Below are positions 44,007 through 53,678 of a stretch of DNA of 64,000 bases, in pieces (position 1 is the stretch's first letter; the number at the start of each line of letters is the position of its first letter). The notes beneath the pieces are model-generated. The model was not told the origin of the DNA. It ran no database searches and was given only the letters and a program-made list of their open reading frames with translations. Made by a program: the position numbers and the translations under genes. This DNA comes from GWE2-42-39 sp942493345 (lineage in GTDB: Bacteria > Bacteroidota > Bacteroidia > Bacteroidales > Prolixibacteraceae). The DNA lies in NCBI GenBank assembly GCA_942493345.1, contig OW818695.1, positions 682,001-746,000 on the forward strand, written 5' to 3'.

Positions 44007-45416
44007 CTACTGTGACTGCTTACTTTTCAATTTCTCGATCCGTTCCTTTTCGAGTATTTGACGAAGCTGGCTTTCAAAACCATTCAATGGATTCAGGGCT
44101 GGCGAGGCAATTAATTTTCCTTCGCGGTCGATTAAATACGAACTCGGAAATGTTTTCACTTTGTAGGCAACTTTGCCTTCGTCGGTAGTGGTTGTGAAAA
44201 CACCAGTCCATTTGCGGACTTCCGTTTCCGGGGTTTTTCCTTCGGTAACAAAAATGACGGTCAGGTTCGTTTTATACTGGTCGGCAACCGGTTTCAGAGC
44301 TTCCATGTGCTGGCGGCAAACCGGGTTTTGCAGGTCGGTAAAATGCAGGTAAACAAAACTTCCGCGATATTCGTCAATCGACATTTTTTGCCCGTTGATG
44401 CGGGCAAGCGATATTTCAGGAGCCTTTGTTCCTTGAAGCAAATAGGTAATTCTCTGCAAAATATTCTTTGCTATCAGCTTGTATTTTTCGGGCCAGTTGC
44501 TATCGACCACCTGCCCCAGCGCAACGGCGATAGACGTTTTCGAAAACTGCCCACAGTAATACGCATCTTTTAACGACTTCAGAATAATCAACTGGCAAGC
44601 ATCTGCATTCCAACCATTTTTCTCCGACAAATATTTTTCGAGTTCCAGAACATTACCCGAATTAACCAAGCCGGTAATTTTCTGATCGTGAAGCGAATTG
44701 CCCAAAAAACTAAAATAATTGGCAAATACCTGATCAAACAAATTGGTATAAGCCGGAACCTGCATTTTAGGATTTTCTTTCCCAAAATACGAATTCACAA
44801 ATTCAGTCGACTTTCCCTGGTTGAGCGCAAATTCCAGATTGCCCATCCGGTATTTTTTGTGATCTTCGAAAAAGCGGTTTTCAGTTTTTAGAAATTTATT
44901 TTGAAGCTCGGTTTTCACCAGTTCCACACTAGCTTTCAATCGTTTTTCGTAAATGTCGTAAAAGTATTTGTCTTCCAATATTCTGAATTCAGTTTCAAAA
45001 TTTTTAATCAACAGGTTCAGGTCATCGTTCTGCTGATTGACAATTTTAAACCAGACCGGCAACAAACTAAAAAACGGGTTCCGCTTTTGTGCTTCCGACT
45101 GTTTTTGTCGCGGAGGAAACTGAATCTCGTACGATTTCCCCCGCTCCACATAAATCATGGCTTGGTAAATATCGAATTCGGTAAAGCAAACTGCTGTATA
45201 CGGCAAATTTATTGCAACAGAAAAAGCTCCGTCAGCCTGAAAATGAATTTTCCCCACTTCCACTTTTTCTTCGGAAATAAAATCAGAAAACGTGTAAACA
45301 GGCATTTCCATTCCGGCATATTCGCTGGCAACCCCTTTTATGGTGCTTGTTTGGGCAAACAACGATCCGGCAGAAATCAGAAAAATCAGAAAAAATATAG
45401 ATTTTAATTTACTCAT
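44007..45416 (-). CDS. TlpA-like thioredoxin-fold protein without the CXXC motif
   Basis: 469 residues with signal peptide KSIFFLIFLISAGSLFAQ, a DUF4369-like N-terminal region and a long helical middle. At the C-terminus is a thioredoxin fold of the AhpC/TlpA class (APEISLARINGQKMSIDEYR, then FPSSYLIDREGKLIASP with the cis-proline loop). Where TlpA has WCPPC the sequence is FTDLQNPVCRQHM, so only the second cysteine remains. It cannot act as an ordinary dithiol reductase; a one-Cys peroxidase or redox-sensing role, or loss of redox function, is possible. The start overlaps the coaD 3' end by 8 bp, so the two are probably co-transcribed. Confidence 0.8.
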   Translation of the reverse strand: MSKLKSIFFLIFLISAGSLFAQTSTIKGVASEYAGMEMPVYTFSDFISEEKVEVGKIHFQADGAFSVAINLPYTAVCFTEFDIYQAMIYVERGKSYEIQFPPRQKQSEAQKRNPFFSLLPVWFKIVNQQNDDLNLLIKNFETEFRILEDKYFYDIYEKRLKASVELVKTELQNKFLKTENRFFEDHKKYRMGNLEFALNQGKSTEFVNSYFGKENPKMQVPAYTNLFDQVFANYFSFLGNSLHDQKITGLVNSGNVLELEKYLSEKNGWNADACQLIILKSLKDAYYCGQFSKTSIAVALGQVVDSNWPEKYKLIAKNILQRITYLLQGTKAPEISLARINGQKMSIDEYRGSFVYLHFTDLQNPVCRQHMEALKPVADQYKTNLTVIFVTEGKTPETEVRKWTGVFTTTTDEGKVAYKVKTFPSSYLIDREGKLIASPALNPLNGFESQLRQILEKERIEKLKSKQSQ

Positions 45417-45888
45417 CGAGGGTAAAATCTTTCATATCAAGGCCTTTGGGCAGAAACATACTGGCATCGCCACCATGCAGGATAATATCGCGCACAATGG
45501 TCGAATTGATCGGGGTATGTTCGGGCATGGTCAGCAAAAAAACCGATTCAATTTGCGGGTGCATTTTTTTGTTGATCTGAGCAATGGCCCGTTCGTATTC
45601 AAAATCGGCAGACGTACGTAAACCCCGCAAAATATAGCGGGCATTCATTTGTTTGCAAAAATCGACCGTCAACCCCTCGTGGCATTCAACCTGAACTTTG
45701 GGCTCGTCTTTAAACACCTGCTGAATCCATTTTTGCCTCTTCTCCACAGGAAAAGTTTGCTTTTTGTTCGAGTTAAAACCAATCATGATCACAATTTTAT
45801 CGAACAGAGGTAGCGCCCTCCGGACGACACTTTCGTGGCCAACGGTAATAGGATCAAACGATCCGGGAAATATTGCTATGCGTTCCAT
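45409..45888 (-). CDS. coaD: Pantetheine-phosphate adenylyltransferase CoaD
   Basis: 159 residues, exactly the family's length. The nucleotidyltransferase motif GSFDPITVGHESVV (T/HxGH) is at 9-22, and the C-terminal ISSTIVRD-like element appears as INSTIVRDIILHGGDASMFL. The conserved ILRGLRTSADFEYERAIAQI lies mid-protein. It catalyses the penultimate step of coenzyme A synthesis. Divergent from the glycosyltransferase operon. Confidence 0.95.
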   Translation of the reverse strand: MERIAIFPGSFDPITVGHESVVRRALPLFDKIVIMIGFNSNKKQTFPVEKRQKWIQQVFKDEPKVQVECHEGLTVDFCKQMNARYILRGLRTSADFEYERAIAQINKKMHPQIESVFLLTMPEHTPINSTIVRDIILHGGDASMFLPKGLDMKDFTLDE

Positions 45889-45989
45889 ATTTTCTTTTTT
45901 GATCTATCAAAGGTAAAAAGATAACGCAAAAAGATGCTTATTAGTCTTCAATTATCTCCAATTAACACCTGCACAACCGGCATTTTATA

Positions 45990-45997
45990 TATTTTTG
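45990..45997 (+). promoter_or_regulatory. Candidate -7 box of the glycosyltransferase operon
   Basis: TATTTTTG fits TAnnTTTG and lies 24 bp before the ATG of the first gene. The following TTCATACTGAAAAA repeats, with one change, the sequence after the acpH promoter box at 29912. No clear -33 element. Confidence 0.45.
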
Positions 45998-46021
45998 TTC
46001 ATACTGAAAAAATTTACCTGA

Positions 46022-46728
<707 letters not shown>

Positions 46729-46741
<13 letters not shown>

Positions 46742-47475
46742 CAAAAAACAACAATTCGTTTTCCGACCCTGCCGGGTATTCCACGCTCGACACCATTTCT
46801 TCGGCCGACCAGTTCAACCGGTGGATGTACCAAACCATTGCCCCGTTCTGCAACGGGCAGATTCTTGAAATAGGCGGCGGCATTGGGAACATTTCAAAAC
46901 AAGTTCTTGCCGACGGGAAAACGCTCACGATTACTGAACTGCGCGAAGAATACTGCGAATTGCTCCGAAAAGAAGTCGGGTCGAACCAAAACCTTCAGAA
47001 TATTGTTTGCCTCGATATTGTCGATCCGCAATTTGATACAAAATACGCCGGTATGCTGGGCTCTTTCGATACGGTTTTTGCGCTGAATGTAATTGAACAC
47101 ATCGAAAACGACACATTGGCTGTTGCCAATTGCAAAAAATTGCTGAAACCCGGCGGACAACTCGTCATTCTGGTACCTGCCTTTCAATTCCTTTTCAACT
47201 CGTTCGACTGTGCGCTGGGGCATTTTCGCCGGTACACGAAAAAAAGCCTCATCGGTTTGTTTGAAGAAAGCAAGCTGGAAGTCGCCCACCGCCAATACTT
47301 CAACTTTGTTGGCACGCTGGGCTGGTGGGTCAGCGGGAGTTTGCTGCGAAAAAGAACAGTTCCCGAAGGACAAATGAAATTGTACAACTTTTTTGTCCCG
47401 CTTATCAAAATCATTGATTATTTTACACGACGATTTGCCGGACTGAGCGTCATCGTGGTCGGCAAAAAAAATTAA
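46729..47475 (+). CDS. Class I SAM-dependent methyltransferase
   Basis: 248 residues from the ATG at 46729, which overlaps the preceding glycosyltransferase gene. The SAM-binding motif I is ILEIGGGIGNISKQV, followed by the acidic motif II ITELREEYCELL and post-motif ALNVIEHIENDTLA. The C-terminal HFRRYTKKSLIGLFEESKLE block is common in methyltransferases that accompany glycan or lipid synthesis genes. The acceptor is not known. A more upstream ATG (46705) lies deep in the previous gene and is unlikely. Confidence 0.85.
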
Positions 47476-47488
47476 AACATCAGTTATC

Positions 47489-48775
47489 ATGCAGAAGATC
47501 AAACAATTTTGCTTTTCGAACCAGACGATTGGCGGCATTGCCTTCATTATCCTGGGACTGATTGTCAATTATATTTTCCGCAATGTTTTTCATTCCATCC
47601 CAATCGATAAAATTATTCTCGGTTCCGATCCTGAAGGGTATTACCAATACCTGCCGCATTTCTTCCTGCGCGACTGGCAAAATTTCGAACATCTTCCGTG
47701 GGCCATTCCCTATGGCGAAGGAAAAACCATCAGTGTTTTTACTTGCGGGGTGGCTATTTTATGGAGCCCGTTTTTCCTGATGGCTCATTTTATCAGCGTA
47801 CTTTTCAATCTTGATGCCGACGGATATGGCAATGTGTATTATTGGTTCGTGCTGATTGCTGCCTTGTTTTACGTATACACCGGACTGGTATTTTTATACA
47901 AACTTTTAAAAGAAGAATTCAGCATTTCGGTGAGTTTAAAAACCATTGCACTGGTGTTCCTGGGAACCAACGTTTTTTACTACACGATGATTTTGGGAGC
48001 TGGAATGTCGCATGCCTACTCGTTTGCCATGATTTCGGCATACGTGTATTTTGTTCACCGCTACTTCAAATCACCATCCAACAGAAATGCCCTTTTTATG
48101 GCAATCCCATTTGCCATCGCAGTTCTGATCAGGCCTACCAATATTATTTCAGGTTTCTATTTTTTCTTCTTCGGAATAAAAAATATGGAGACCCTGAACT
48201 TCCGGGTAAAATTTTGGACAAAAAATATTAAAACCATCGGCATCATTGCCCTCGTTGGATTGATAATTGCCATTCCGCAGATGCTGTACTGGTACAAAGT
48301 GAGTGGCAAACCCATTGTATATTCGTATGGCAATTACGGCTTTCCGTATATTGCTTCGCCCAAATTCGGGATTGTGCTTTTCGGAAAATACAACGGCTGG
48401 TTTTTGTACACCCCGCTGGTGCTTTTTGCCCTCTGGGGCTTGTTTGCCACGTTTCAAAAAGGATTGTACAACAACCTGGCGGTGCTGCTTATTTTTGTGC
48501 TGGCTATTTATCTCAACGCCAGTTGGTGGGCGCCCACGTTCAGCGCCGCCTGCGGGCAGCGTGCCATGATCGACTTCCTGCCGTTCCTGGTTCTGCCTCT
48601 GGCATGGTTTGTAAACGGGGTTTCAAGGCAACCGAAATACCTGCGGATATTATTTGCGGTGGTCATCGTTTTCATCCTCTTTTACAACATCCAGTTTGCC
48701 TTTCGCTACGACCCGGTACAATGGTGGGACACGCCAATGAACTGGGAGAAATTCTGGCGTTTCCTGAAATTTTAA
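47489..48775 (+). CDS. Polytopic membrane protein, probable GT-C-type glycosyltransferase
   Basis: 428 residues with ten or more hydrophobic segments. The first loop contains GSDPEGYYQYLPHFFLRDWQ, an acidic periplasmic loop as seen in GT-C enzymes that use polyprenyl-phosphate sugars; other features are FAIAVLIRPTNIISGFYFF and GQRAMIDFLPFLVLPLAWF. It lies 13 bp after the methyltransferase and between two GT2 genes able to produce the lipid-linked donor, which supports the GT-C reading. The family is not recognised with certainty. Confidence 0.65.
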   Translation: MQKIKQFCFSNQTIGGIAFIILGLIVNYIFRNVFHSIPIDKIILGSDPEGYYQYLPHFFLRDWQNFEHLPWAIPYGEGKTISVFTCGVAILWSPFFLMAHFISVLFNLDADGYGNVYYWFVLIAALFYVYTGLVFLYKLLKEEFSISVSLKTIALVFLGTNVFYYTMILGAGMSHAYSFAMISAYVYFVHRYFKSPSNRNALFMAIPFAIAVLIRPTNIISGFYFFFFGIKNMETLNFRVKFWTKNIKTIGIIALVGLIIAIPQMLYWYKVSGKPIVYSYGNYGFPYIASPKFGIVLFGKYNGWFLYTPLVLFALWGLFATFQKGLYNNLAVLLIFVLAIYLNASWWAPTFSAACGQRAMIDFLPFLVLPLAWFVNGVSRQPKYLRILFAVVIVFILFYNIQFAFRYDPVQWWDTPMNWEKFWRFLKF

Positions 48776-48814
48776 AATTATCGTTGTACTTTTACTGAAT
48801 AGTGACCCGGAAAA

Positions 48815-49750
48815 ATGAGCAATCCTGAAAAAATATCCATCGTCGTTTCGGTTTTCAATGAAGAAGAGGTTCTTCCTGAATTTGTAACCCATCTGAAAAA
48901 AGAAATTTCAGTACTGGGCATTCAATCCGAAATAATTTTCGTGAACGATGGCAGTACCGACCAAAGTCTTCAGGTTCTTTCAACCCTGAAAGAAAAAATT
49001 TCTGCGGAAACAAAAATCATCAGCTTCAGCCGGAACTTCGGACACGAAGCCGCCATGATCTGTGGCATCGACTACGCTTCGGGCGATGCCATTGTTTGCA
49101 TGGATTCCGACTTGCAGCACCCGCCGCATTTGCTGGGCGAAATGCTCGAAAGTTACCGTCAGGGCAACGAAATTGTAACCATGATGCGCGAAAAAAGGGA
49201 AGACAACAGTTGGATGAAAAACTGGTTTTCGCGCCGGTTTTACGGATTGATCAACCGCCTGTCGGAATACCAGCTCGACGAAAGCGCATCCGATTTTTTC
49301 CTGATCTCGAAACCGGTAGCCGAAGTGCTGCGGAATAATTTCAGGGAACGAAACCGCTTTTTACGCGGCTTCATCCAGATCATCGGCTTCAGCAAAACCA
49401 GCCTGTCGTATGTGGCCCCCAAACGCCCGGCCGGAAAAAGCAAATATTCGTTTTTCAAACTCTTGAAACTATCGGCCAACGCCATTGTTTCTTTTTCAAA
49501 ACTGCCCCTCTACCTGGGAATTTACATTGGTGTTATTTTTGCATTCTTTTCGCTCATCCTCGGCGGATACACTATCTGGCAGTACCTTTTTGGCAATACA
49601 CCTCCTTCGGGATACACCACCATCGTTATTTTTCTGAGCCTCAGCTTTTCCGTTTTATTCATCCTGATTGGCATTATCGGAACATACGTGGGCTACATTT
49701 TCGAAGAAAACAAAGGCCGCCCGATATACATTATACAAAAGATTCAATAG
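48815..49750 (+). CDS. Family 2 glycosyltransferase with C-terminal membrane helices (GtrB-like)
   Basis: 311 residues. A GT-A domain (VVSVFNEEEVLPEFVTHLKK, FVNDGSTDQS, MDSDLQHPPHLL with the DSD metal site, SRRFYGLINRLSEYQL) is followed by two transmembrane helices near 230-300. This is the GtrB/Bactoprenol glucosyl transferase architecture: it transfers a sugar from a nucleotide donor to undecaprenyl phosphate. It probably supplies the neighbouring GT-C-like protein. Last gene of the operon; no strong terminator was seen behind it. Confidence 0.9.
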   Translation: MSNPEKISIVVSVFNEEEVLPEFVTHLKKEISVLGIQSEIIFVNDGSTDQSLQVLSTLKEKISAETKIISFSRNFGHEAAMICGIDYASGDAIVCMDSDLQHPPHLLGEMLESYRQGNEIVTMMREKREDNSWMKNWFSRRFYGLINRLSEYQLDESASDFFLISKPVAEVLRNNFRERNRFLRGFIQIIGFSKTSLSYVAPKRPAGKSKYSFFKLLKLSANAIVSFSKLPLYLGIYIGVIFAFFSLILGGYTIWQYLFGNTPPSGYTTIVIFLSLSFSVLFILIGIIGTYVGYIFEENKGRPIYIIQKIQ

Positions 49751-50071
49751 GGTTTCCGCTTTATCAAAAGCCATACCATTAAAACCCTTTCTGTATCGCG
49801 TTTTATTCACATTCACGCTATATGGAATTAGTCTTTATTATATTAAAGACCTTATGCTGAAGAACATTTAAATATCCACTGAATCTGATATTTATAAGTA
49901 GTTTTTGAGATCGGACTTGCCTAAATTTAAAGATGCAATCTAAATGTATGATCATCCTTCCTTGAAGGACCAGAACAATCTGACAATTCGATCCGGCTGC
50001 AACGCAGCAATGCTCTTATTTCAGAAATTACAATATCCCGATTTATTACTCTACCAATAACTACATTCTAC
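49751..50071. other. Intergenic region between the glycosyltransferase and hydrogenase operons
   Basis: 321 bp of AT-rich sequence. No convincing gene, terminator hairpin or TAnnTTTG box was found. Confidence 0.4.
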
Positions 50072-50536
50072 ATGAATCCCGTTACCGACCTGATTAAAGA
50101 TCTGGCAAACCAACATGGAAGAAGCAGGGAAAATTTGCTTCCCATTTTACAGGGAGTTGTTGAACAGGAAAAATACCTTTCCGAATTTTCCATGATTGAA
50201 ATTGCCCGGGAGCTTGACCTCCCTGCCTCCGAAGTTTACGGAACCGCAACTTTTTATTCTTTCCTTGAACACAAAAAAATGGGTGAATACATCATTCGGG
50301 TTTGCAAAACCATTACCTGTTCGATGAAAGGAAAGAACCAGATTTTGCTTGCTATTGAAGACATGCTGAAAATCAACCTTGGCGAAACAACCGGCGACGG
50401 CAAGTTCTCGCTCCTCGAAACCAACTGTCTGGGATGGTGCCATAAAGCCCCGGCGATGCTCGTCAACGACGATGTGTACACCGAGCTGACTCCCGAACGA
50501 ATACGTGAAATATTGAGTGATTACATGAAACGTTAA
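50072..50536 (+). CDS. hydC: [FeFe] hydrogenase gamma subunit / NuoE-like 2Fe-2S protein
   Basis: 154 residues of the thioredoxin-like 2Fe-2S ferredoxin family (NuoE). Cluster ligands are the cysteines in VCKTITCSMKG and NCLGWCHKAP, a CX4C...CX3C pattern. The helical N-terminus (LLPILQGVVEQEKYLSEFSM) is typical of NuoE/HydC. In multimeric bifurcating hydrogenases it connects the NAD(P)H-oxidising subunit with the catalytic one. It is followed by hydB after 18 bp and hydA after a further 10 bp, so one operon is likely. Confidence 0.9.
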   Translation: MNPVTDLIKDLANQHGRSRENLLPILQGVVEQEKYLSEFSMIEIARELDLPASEVYGTATFYSFLEHKKMGEYIIRVCKTITCSMKGKNQILLAIEDMLKINLGETTGDGKFSLLETNCLGWCHKAPAMLVNDDVYTELTPERIREILSDYMKR

Positions 50537-50554
50537 AACGGAAAGGAGAAAACA

Positions 50555-51739
50555 ATGGTCACTAATTACCAATTAAAAAGAGTGGACTTCATTTTCAAAA
50601 ATGAAAACGACTATGAAGAAGTGCTGAGCAAAACCATTGCACGCCAACCACAGGAACTGATCAACGAACTGATTAGCTCCGAATTGAAGGGACGTGGGGG
50701 CGCTGGTTTTCCGACCGGGCTGAAATGGAAACTTTCGTCGGAATCGAAAGCCAATGAAAAATACGTGATCTGCAATGCCGACGAAGGAGAGCCGGGAACG
50801 TTCAAAGACCGGGAAATTCTGTCGAAGGTACCTTTTAAAGTGCTTACTTCGATGGCTGTTTGCGGCCATGTGATCGGTGCAAAGAAAGGGTTTATCTACC
50901 TCCGGGGGGAATACAAATATTTAAAACCGGAGTTGGAAAAAGCAATCAAAGAATTTGAATATTACTGTAAAGAAATCAAGTTCGATTTCTCGATTCAAAT
51001 ATTTATGGGAAGCGGAGCCTACATTTGTGGCGAGGAAACAGCCCTGTTCGAATCGATGGAAGGGAAACGGGGTGAACCGCGCAATAAACCGCCCTATCCG
51101 ACCAATTCGGGTTATATGAATAAGCCAACCGTGATCAACAATGTAGAAACCCTTGCCCACACGTTTACTATCTTTAAATACGGGGCCAAACGTTTTTACG
51201 ATCTGGGTGTGCAATATTCGCGTGGGTCAAAGCTGTTCTCGGTTTCAGGCGACACCCCGAAACCCGGAATTTATGAACTGGAACTGGGGATGAGCCTAGC
51301 CGACTTCGTGGAAGATTTTGGCGACGGCGACACCAAAGCAGTACAGGTGGGCGGCGCATCCGGTTTTCTTGTTCCCCGTAAAAAATTCGACGTCACGGCC
51401 ATCGGATACCAGGGAAAATTAACCGGTATTTCCCTGCCAACCGGGGGTTCCATGATGCTTTTCAATAGTTCTCGCTCCATGTACAATGTGCTGGACAATT
51501 ATCTTGAATTTTTTCAGGAAGAATCGTGCGGACAATGCACTCCGTGCCGTGTTGGCTGCCAGCAACTGATCAAAGGCATCAAAGCGGTAAAACGCGGAGA
51601 AAAAAATGCCAAATATCTGGATAAACTTCTCCGGCTCACCGAAACCATGCAACTGACCGCCAAATGCGGCCTCGGGCAATCGGTGGCCAATTCGTTTTCA
51701 TCCATCGTTGAAAATTTCAGGGAAGAAATGATTTATTAA
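50555..51739 (+). CDS. hydB: [FeFe] hydrogenase beta subunit / NuoF-like flavoprotein
   Basis: 394 residues. FMN and NAD(H) binding motifs KGRGGAGFPTGLKWKL and GSGAYICGEETALFESMEGK are followed by the SLBB domain and the 4Fe-4S motif CGQCTPCRVGCQQL near 330. It is shorter than Thermotoga HydB (about 620): both the N-terminal thioredoxin-like 2Fe-2S domain and the C-terminal ferredoxin domain are missing, leaving a bare NuoF core. It should oxidise or reduce NAD(H) and share electrons with HydA through HydC. Confidence 0.9.
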   Translation: MVTNYQLKRVDFIFKNENDYEEVLSKTIARQPQELINELISSELKGRGGAGFPTGLKWKLSSESKANEKYVICNADEGEPGTFKDREILSKVPFKVLTSMAVCGHVIGAKKGFIYLRGEYKYLKPELEKAIKEFEYYCKEIKFDFSIQIFMGSGAYICGEETALFESMEGKRGEPRNKPPYPTNSGYMNKPTVINNVETLAHTFTIFKYGAKRFYDLGVQYSRGSKLFSVSGDTPKPGIYELELGMSLADFVEDFGDGDTKAVQVGGASGFLVPRKKFDVTAIGYQGKLTGISLPTGGSMMLFNSSRSMYNVLDNYLEFFQEESCGQCTPCRVGCQQLIKGIKAVKRGEKNAKYLDKLLRLTETMQLTAKCGLGQSVANSFSSIVENFREEMIY

Positions 51740-51749
51740 TCTTGAAAAA

Positions 51750-53549
51750 ATGACAGATATGGCAAATACAATAAAACTAAGCATCAACGGGTATCCTATT
51801 GAAGTGAATGAGGGAACTACCATGCTGGAAGCAGCGAATGAAGCAGGCATCATCATTCCAACCCTGTGCCACCACAAAGACCTTTGTGTTGCCGGAAATT
51901 GCCGGGTTTGCGTGGTCGAAGTTTCGGGACAAAAACGTTTGTCGGCAGCCTGTGCCACTCCGTGTGAAGAGGGTATGGAAGTACTGACAAACAGCCTAAA
52001 AGTTCGCAATGCCCGCAAACACATCATCGAATTATTGTTGTCGGAACACAACGCCGACTGCACCAAATGCTACAAAAACGGCAACTGCGAACTTCAGAAA
52101 CTGGCTTCGGCATACAAAATCATGACCCAGGATTTTATTGAACTGGCTCCGTTGCACAAATACTCCATCGATATGTATTCGCCGTCGATTATAAAAGACG
52201 ACAGCAAATGTATCCGTTGCCAGCGCTGTGTGCGCACCTGTGCCGAGTTGCAGGGGGTAAATGCACTGACCGTAGCCAACAAAGGTTCGGAAATGCGAAT
52301 AACAACTTTTTTCGAGAAGTCGATGAACGCGGTGGTTTGTACCAATTGCGGACAGTGTGTCAATCATTGTCCGACCGGTGCGCTGGTTGAAAAAAATTAC
52401 ATCGAAGAAGTATGGGAAGCCATTGCCGATCCGACGAAGCATGTGGTCGTTCAAACGGCGCCTGCCGTACGCGTTGGCCTTGGCGAAGAGTTGGGTTTTG
52501 AAGTCGGGACACGGGTTACCGGGAAAATGGTGGCAGCCCTGAAACGCCTGGGATTCGACTCGGTACTCGACACCGATTTTACCGCCGACCTCACGATTAT
52601 GGAAGAAGGCACCGAATTACTTACCCGCCTGAAAAAGGTGCTGGTTGATAACGACAAATCGGTTAAACTTCCGATGGCAACTTCCTGTTCACCGGGCTGG
52701 ATCAAATACATCGAACACATGTATCCCGACTATCTGGACAATTTGTCGACCTGCAAATCGCCCCAGCAAATGTTCGGCGCACTGGCGAAAACCTATTATG
52801 CAAAAGCACGAAACCTCGATCCGGAACGAATCGTTTCGGTTTCCATCATGCCCTGTACGGCCAAAAAGTTTGAGGCCAACCGGCCCGAGATGCACGACAG
52901 TGGTTACCGGGACGTTGATTTCGTGTTGACCACCCGCGAACTGGCCATCATGATCAAACAGGCCGGTATCAACTTCATGAAGCTGGAAGATATGAACTTC
53001 GACCGGATTATGGGTGAATCGACCGGGGCAGCCGTTATTTTCGGAGCTACCGGCGGGGTGATGGAAGCAGCGCTGCGAACTGCGTACGAACTGGTTACCG
53101 GCCGCGAAGTACCGTTCGACAATCTGAATATTACCCCGGTGCGTGGAATGGACGGTGTCCGCGAAGCATCGGTTGTCATCGACCATCCGCTGAAAGCATG
53201 GGCTTTTCTCGACGGGGTTGAACTGAAATGTGCCGTTGCACACGGGCTTGTGAATGCAAAAAAGGTGATGGATGCCATCAAAAAAGGTGAGACCAACTAC
53301 CATTTCATCGAATTCATGGCATGTCCTGGAGGATGTTTGGGAGGCGGCGGTCAACCGATTCCGACCAACCCGGAAATCAGGCAAAAACGCGCGCAGGCAA
53401 TTTATGCCGAAGATGCCGGAATGCCCATCCGAAAATCGCACGAAAACCCGGAAATCATTAAAATCTACAAAGATTACCTGGGCGAACCACTGGGCGAAAA
53501 GTCGCATCACCTGCTTCACACCAAATATATTCCGAGAAACAGGTACTGA
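51750..53549 (+). CDS. hydA: [FeFe] hydrogenase catalytic subunit
   Basis: 599 residues. Domains in order: N-terminal plant-type 2Fe-2S (Cys40, Cys46, Cys51 or Cys54 region and CATPC), a His-ligated cluster region (HNADCTKCYKNGNCEL), two 4Fe-4S (CIRCQRCVRTC, CTNCGQCVNHC), then the H-cluster domain with TSCSPGW (Cys313), MPCTAKK (Cys369) and MACPGGCLGG (Cys525 and Cys529). All three signature motifs are intact. With HydB and HydC this is the layout of trimeric NAD-linked, probably electron-bifurcating hydrogenases used in fermentation. An alternative ATG three codons in (51759) is equally plausible. Confidence 0.95.
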   Translation: MTDMANTIKLSINGYPIEVNEGTTMLEAANEAGIIIPTLCHHKDLCVAGNCRVCVVEVSGQKRLSAACATPCEEGMEVLTNSLKVRNARKHIIELLLSEHNADCTKCYKNGNCELQKLASAYKIMTQDFIELAPLHKYSIDMYSPSIIKDDSKCIRCQRCVRTCAELQGVNALTVANKGSEMRITTFFEKSMNAVVCTNCGQCVNHCPTGALVEKNYIEEVWEAIADPTKHVVVQTAPAVRVGLGEELGFEVGTRVTGKMVAALKRLGFDSVLDTDFTADLTIMEEGTELLTRLKKVLVDNDKSVKLPMATSCSPGWIKYIEHMYPDYLDNLSTCKSPQQMFGALAKTYYAKARNLDPERIVSVSIMPCTAKKFEANRPEMHDSGYRDVDFVLTTRELAIMIKQAGINFMKLEDMNFDRIMGESTGAAVIFGATGGVMEAALRTAYELVTGREVPFDNLNITPVRGMDGVREASVVIDHPLKAWAFLDGVELKCAVAHGLVNAKKVMDAIKKGETNYHFIEFMACPGGCLGGGGQPIPTNPEIRQKRAQAIYAEDAGMPIRKSHENPEIIKIYKDYLGEPLGEKSHHLLHTKYIPRNRY

Positions 53550-53634
53550 CGGAATGTTGATTGATGATTTATGAACAAATAATGCATTTCATGAATATTC
53601 TGATGTAACAGAAAATCATCGTGGAAACTTAATT

Positions 53635-53665
53635 TGAAAAGTCCTGTTCTCGCAGGACTTTTTTT
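53635..53665 (+). terminator. Intrinsic terminator after the hydrogenase operon
   Basis: AAGTCCTG (53639-53646) pairs with CAGGACTT (53653-53660) around a six-base loop and leads into a T-tract. It lies about 90 bp after the hydA stop and just before the alkyltransferase promoter box. Confidence 0.85.
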
Positions 53666-53672
53666 ATATTTG
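53665..53672 (+). promoter_or_regulatory. Candidate -7 box directly before ogt
   Basis: TATATTTG fits TAnnTTTG and ends only six bases before the ATG at 53679, so transcription would begin at or within a few bases of the start codon. The box overlaps the T-tract of the hydrogenase terminator. No good -33 element is present. Confidence 0.4.
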
Positions 53673-53678
53673 TCAGTG

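Noticed and set aside
53634..53678. Longer start for the alkyltransferase
   Set aside because: It would be translated from the terminator hairpin of the hydrogenase operon and precedes the conserved MEYFETYQSPIG start.
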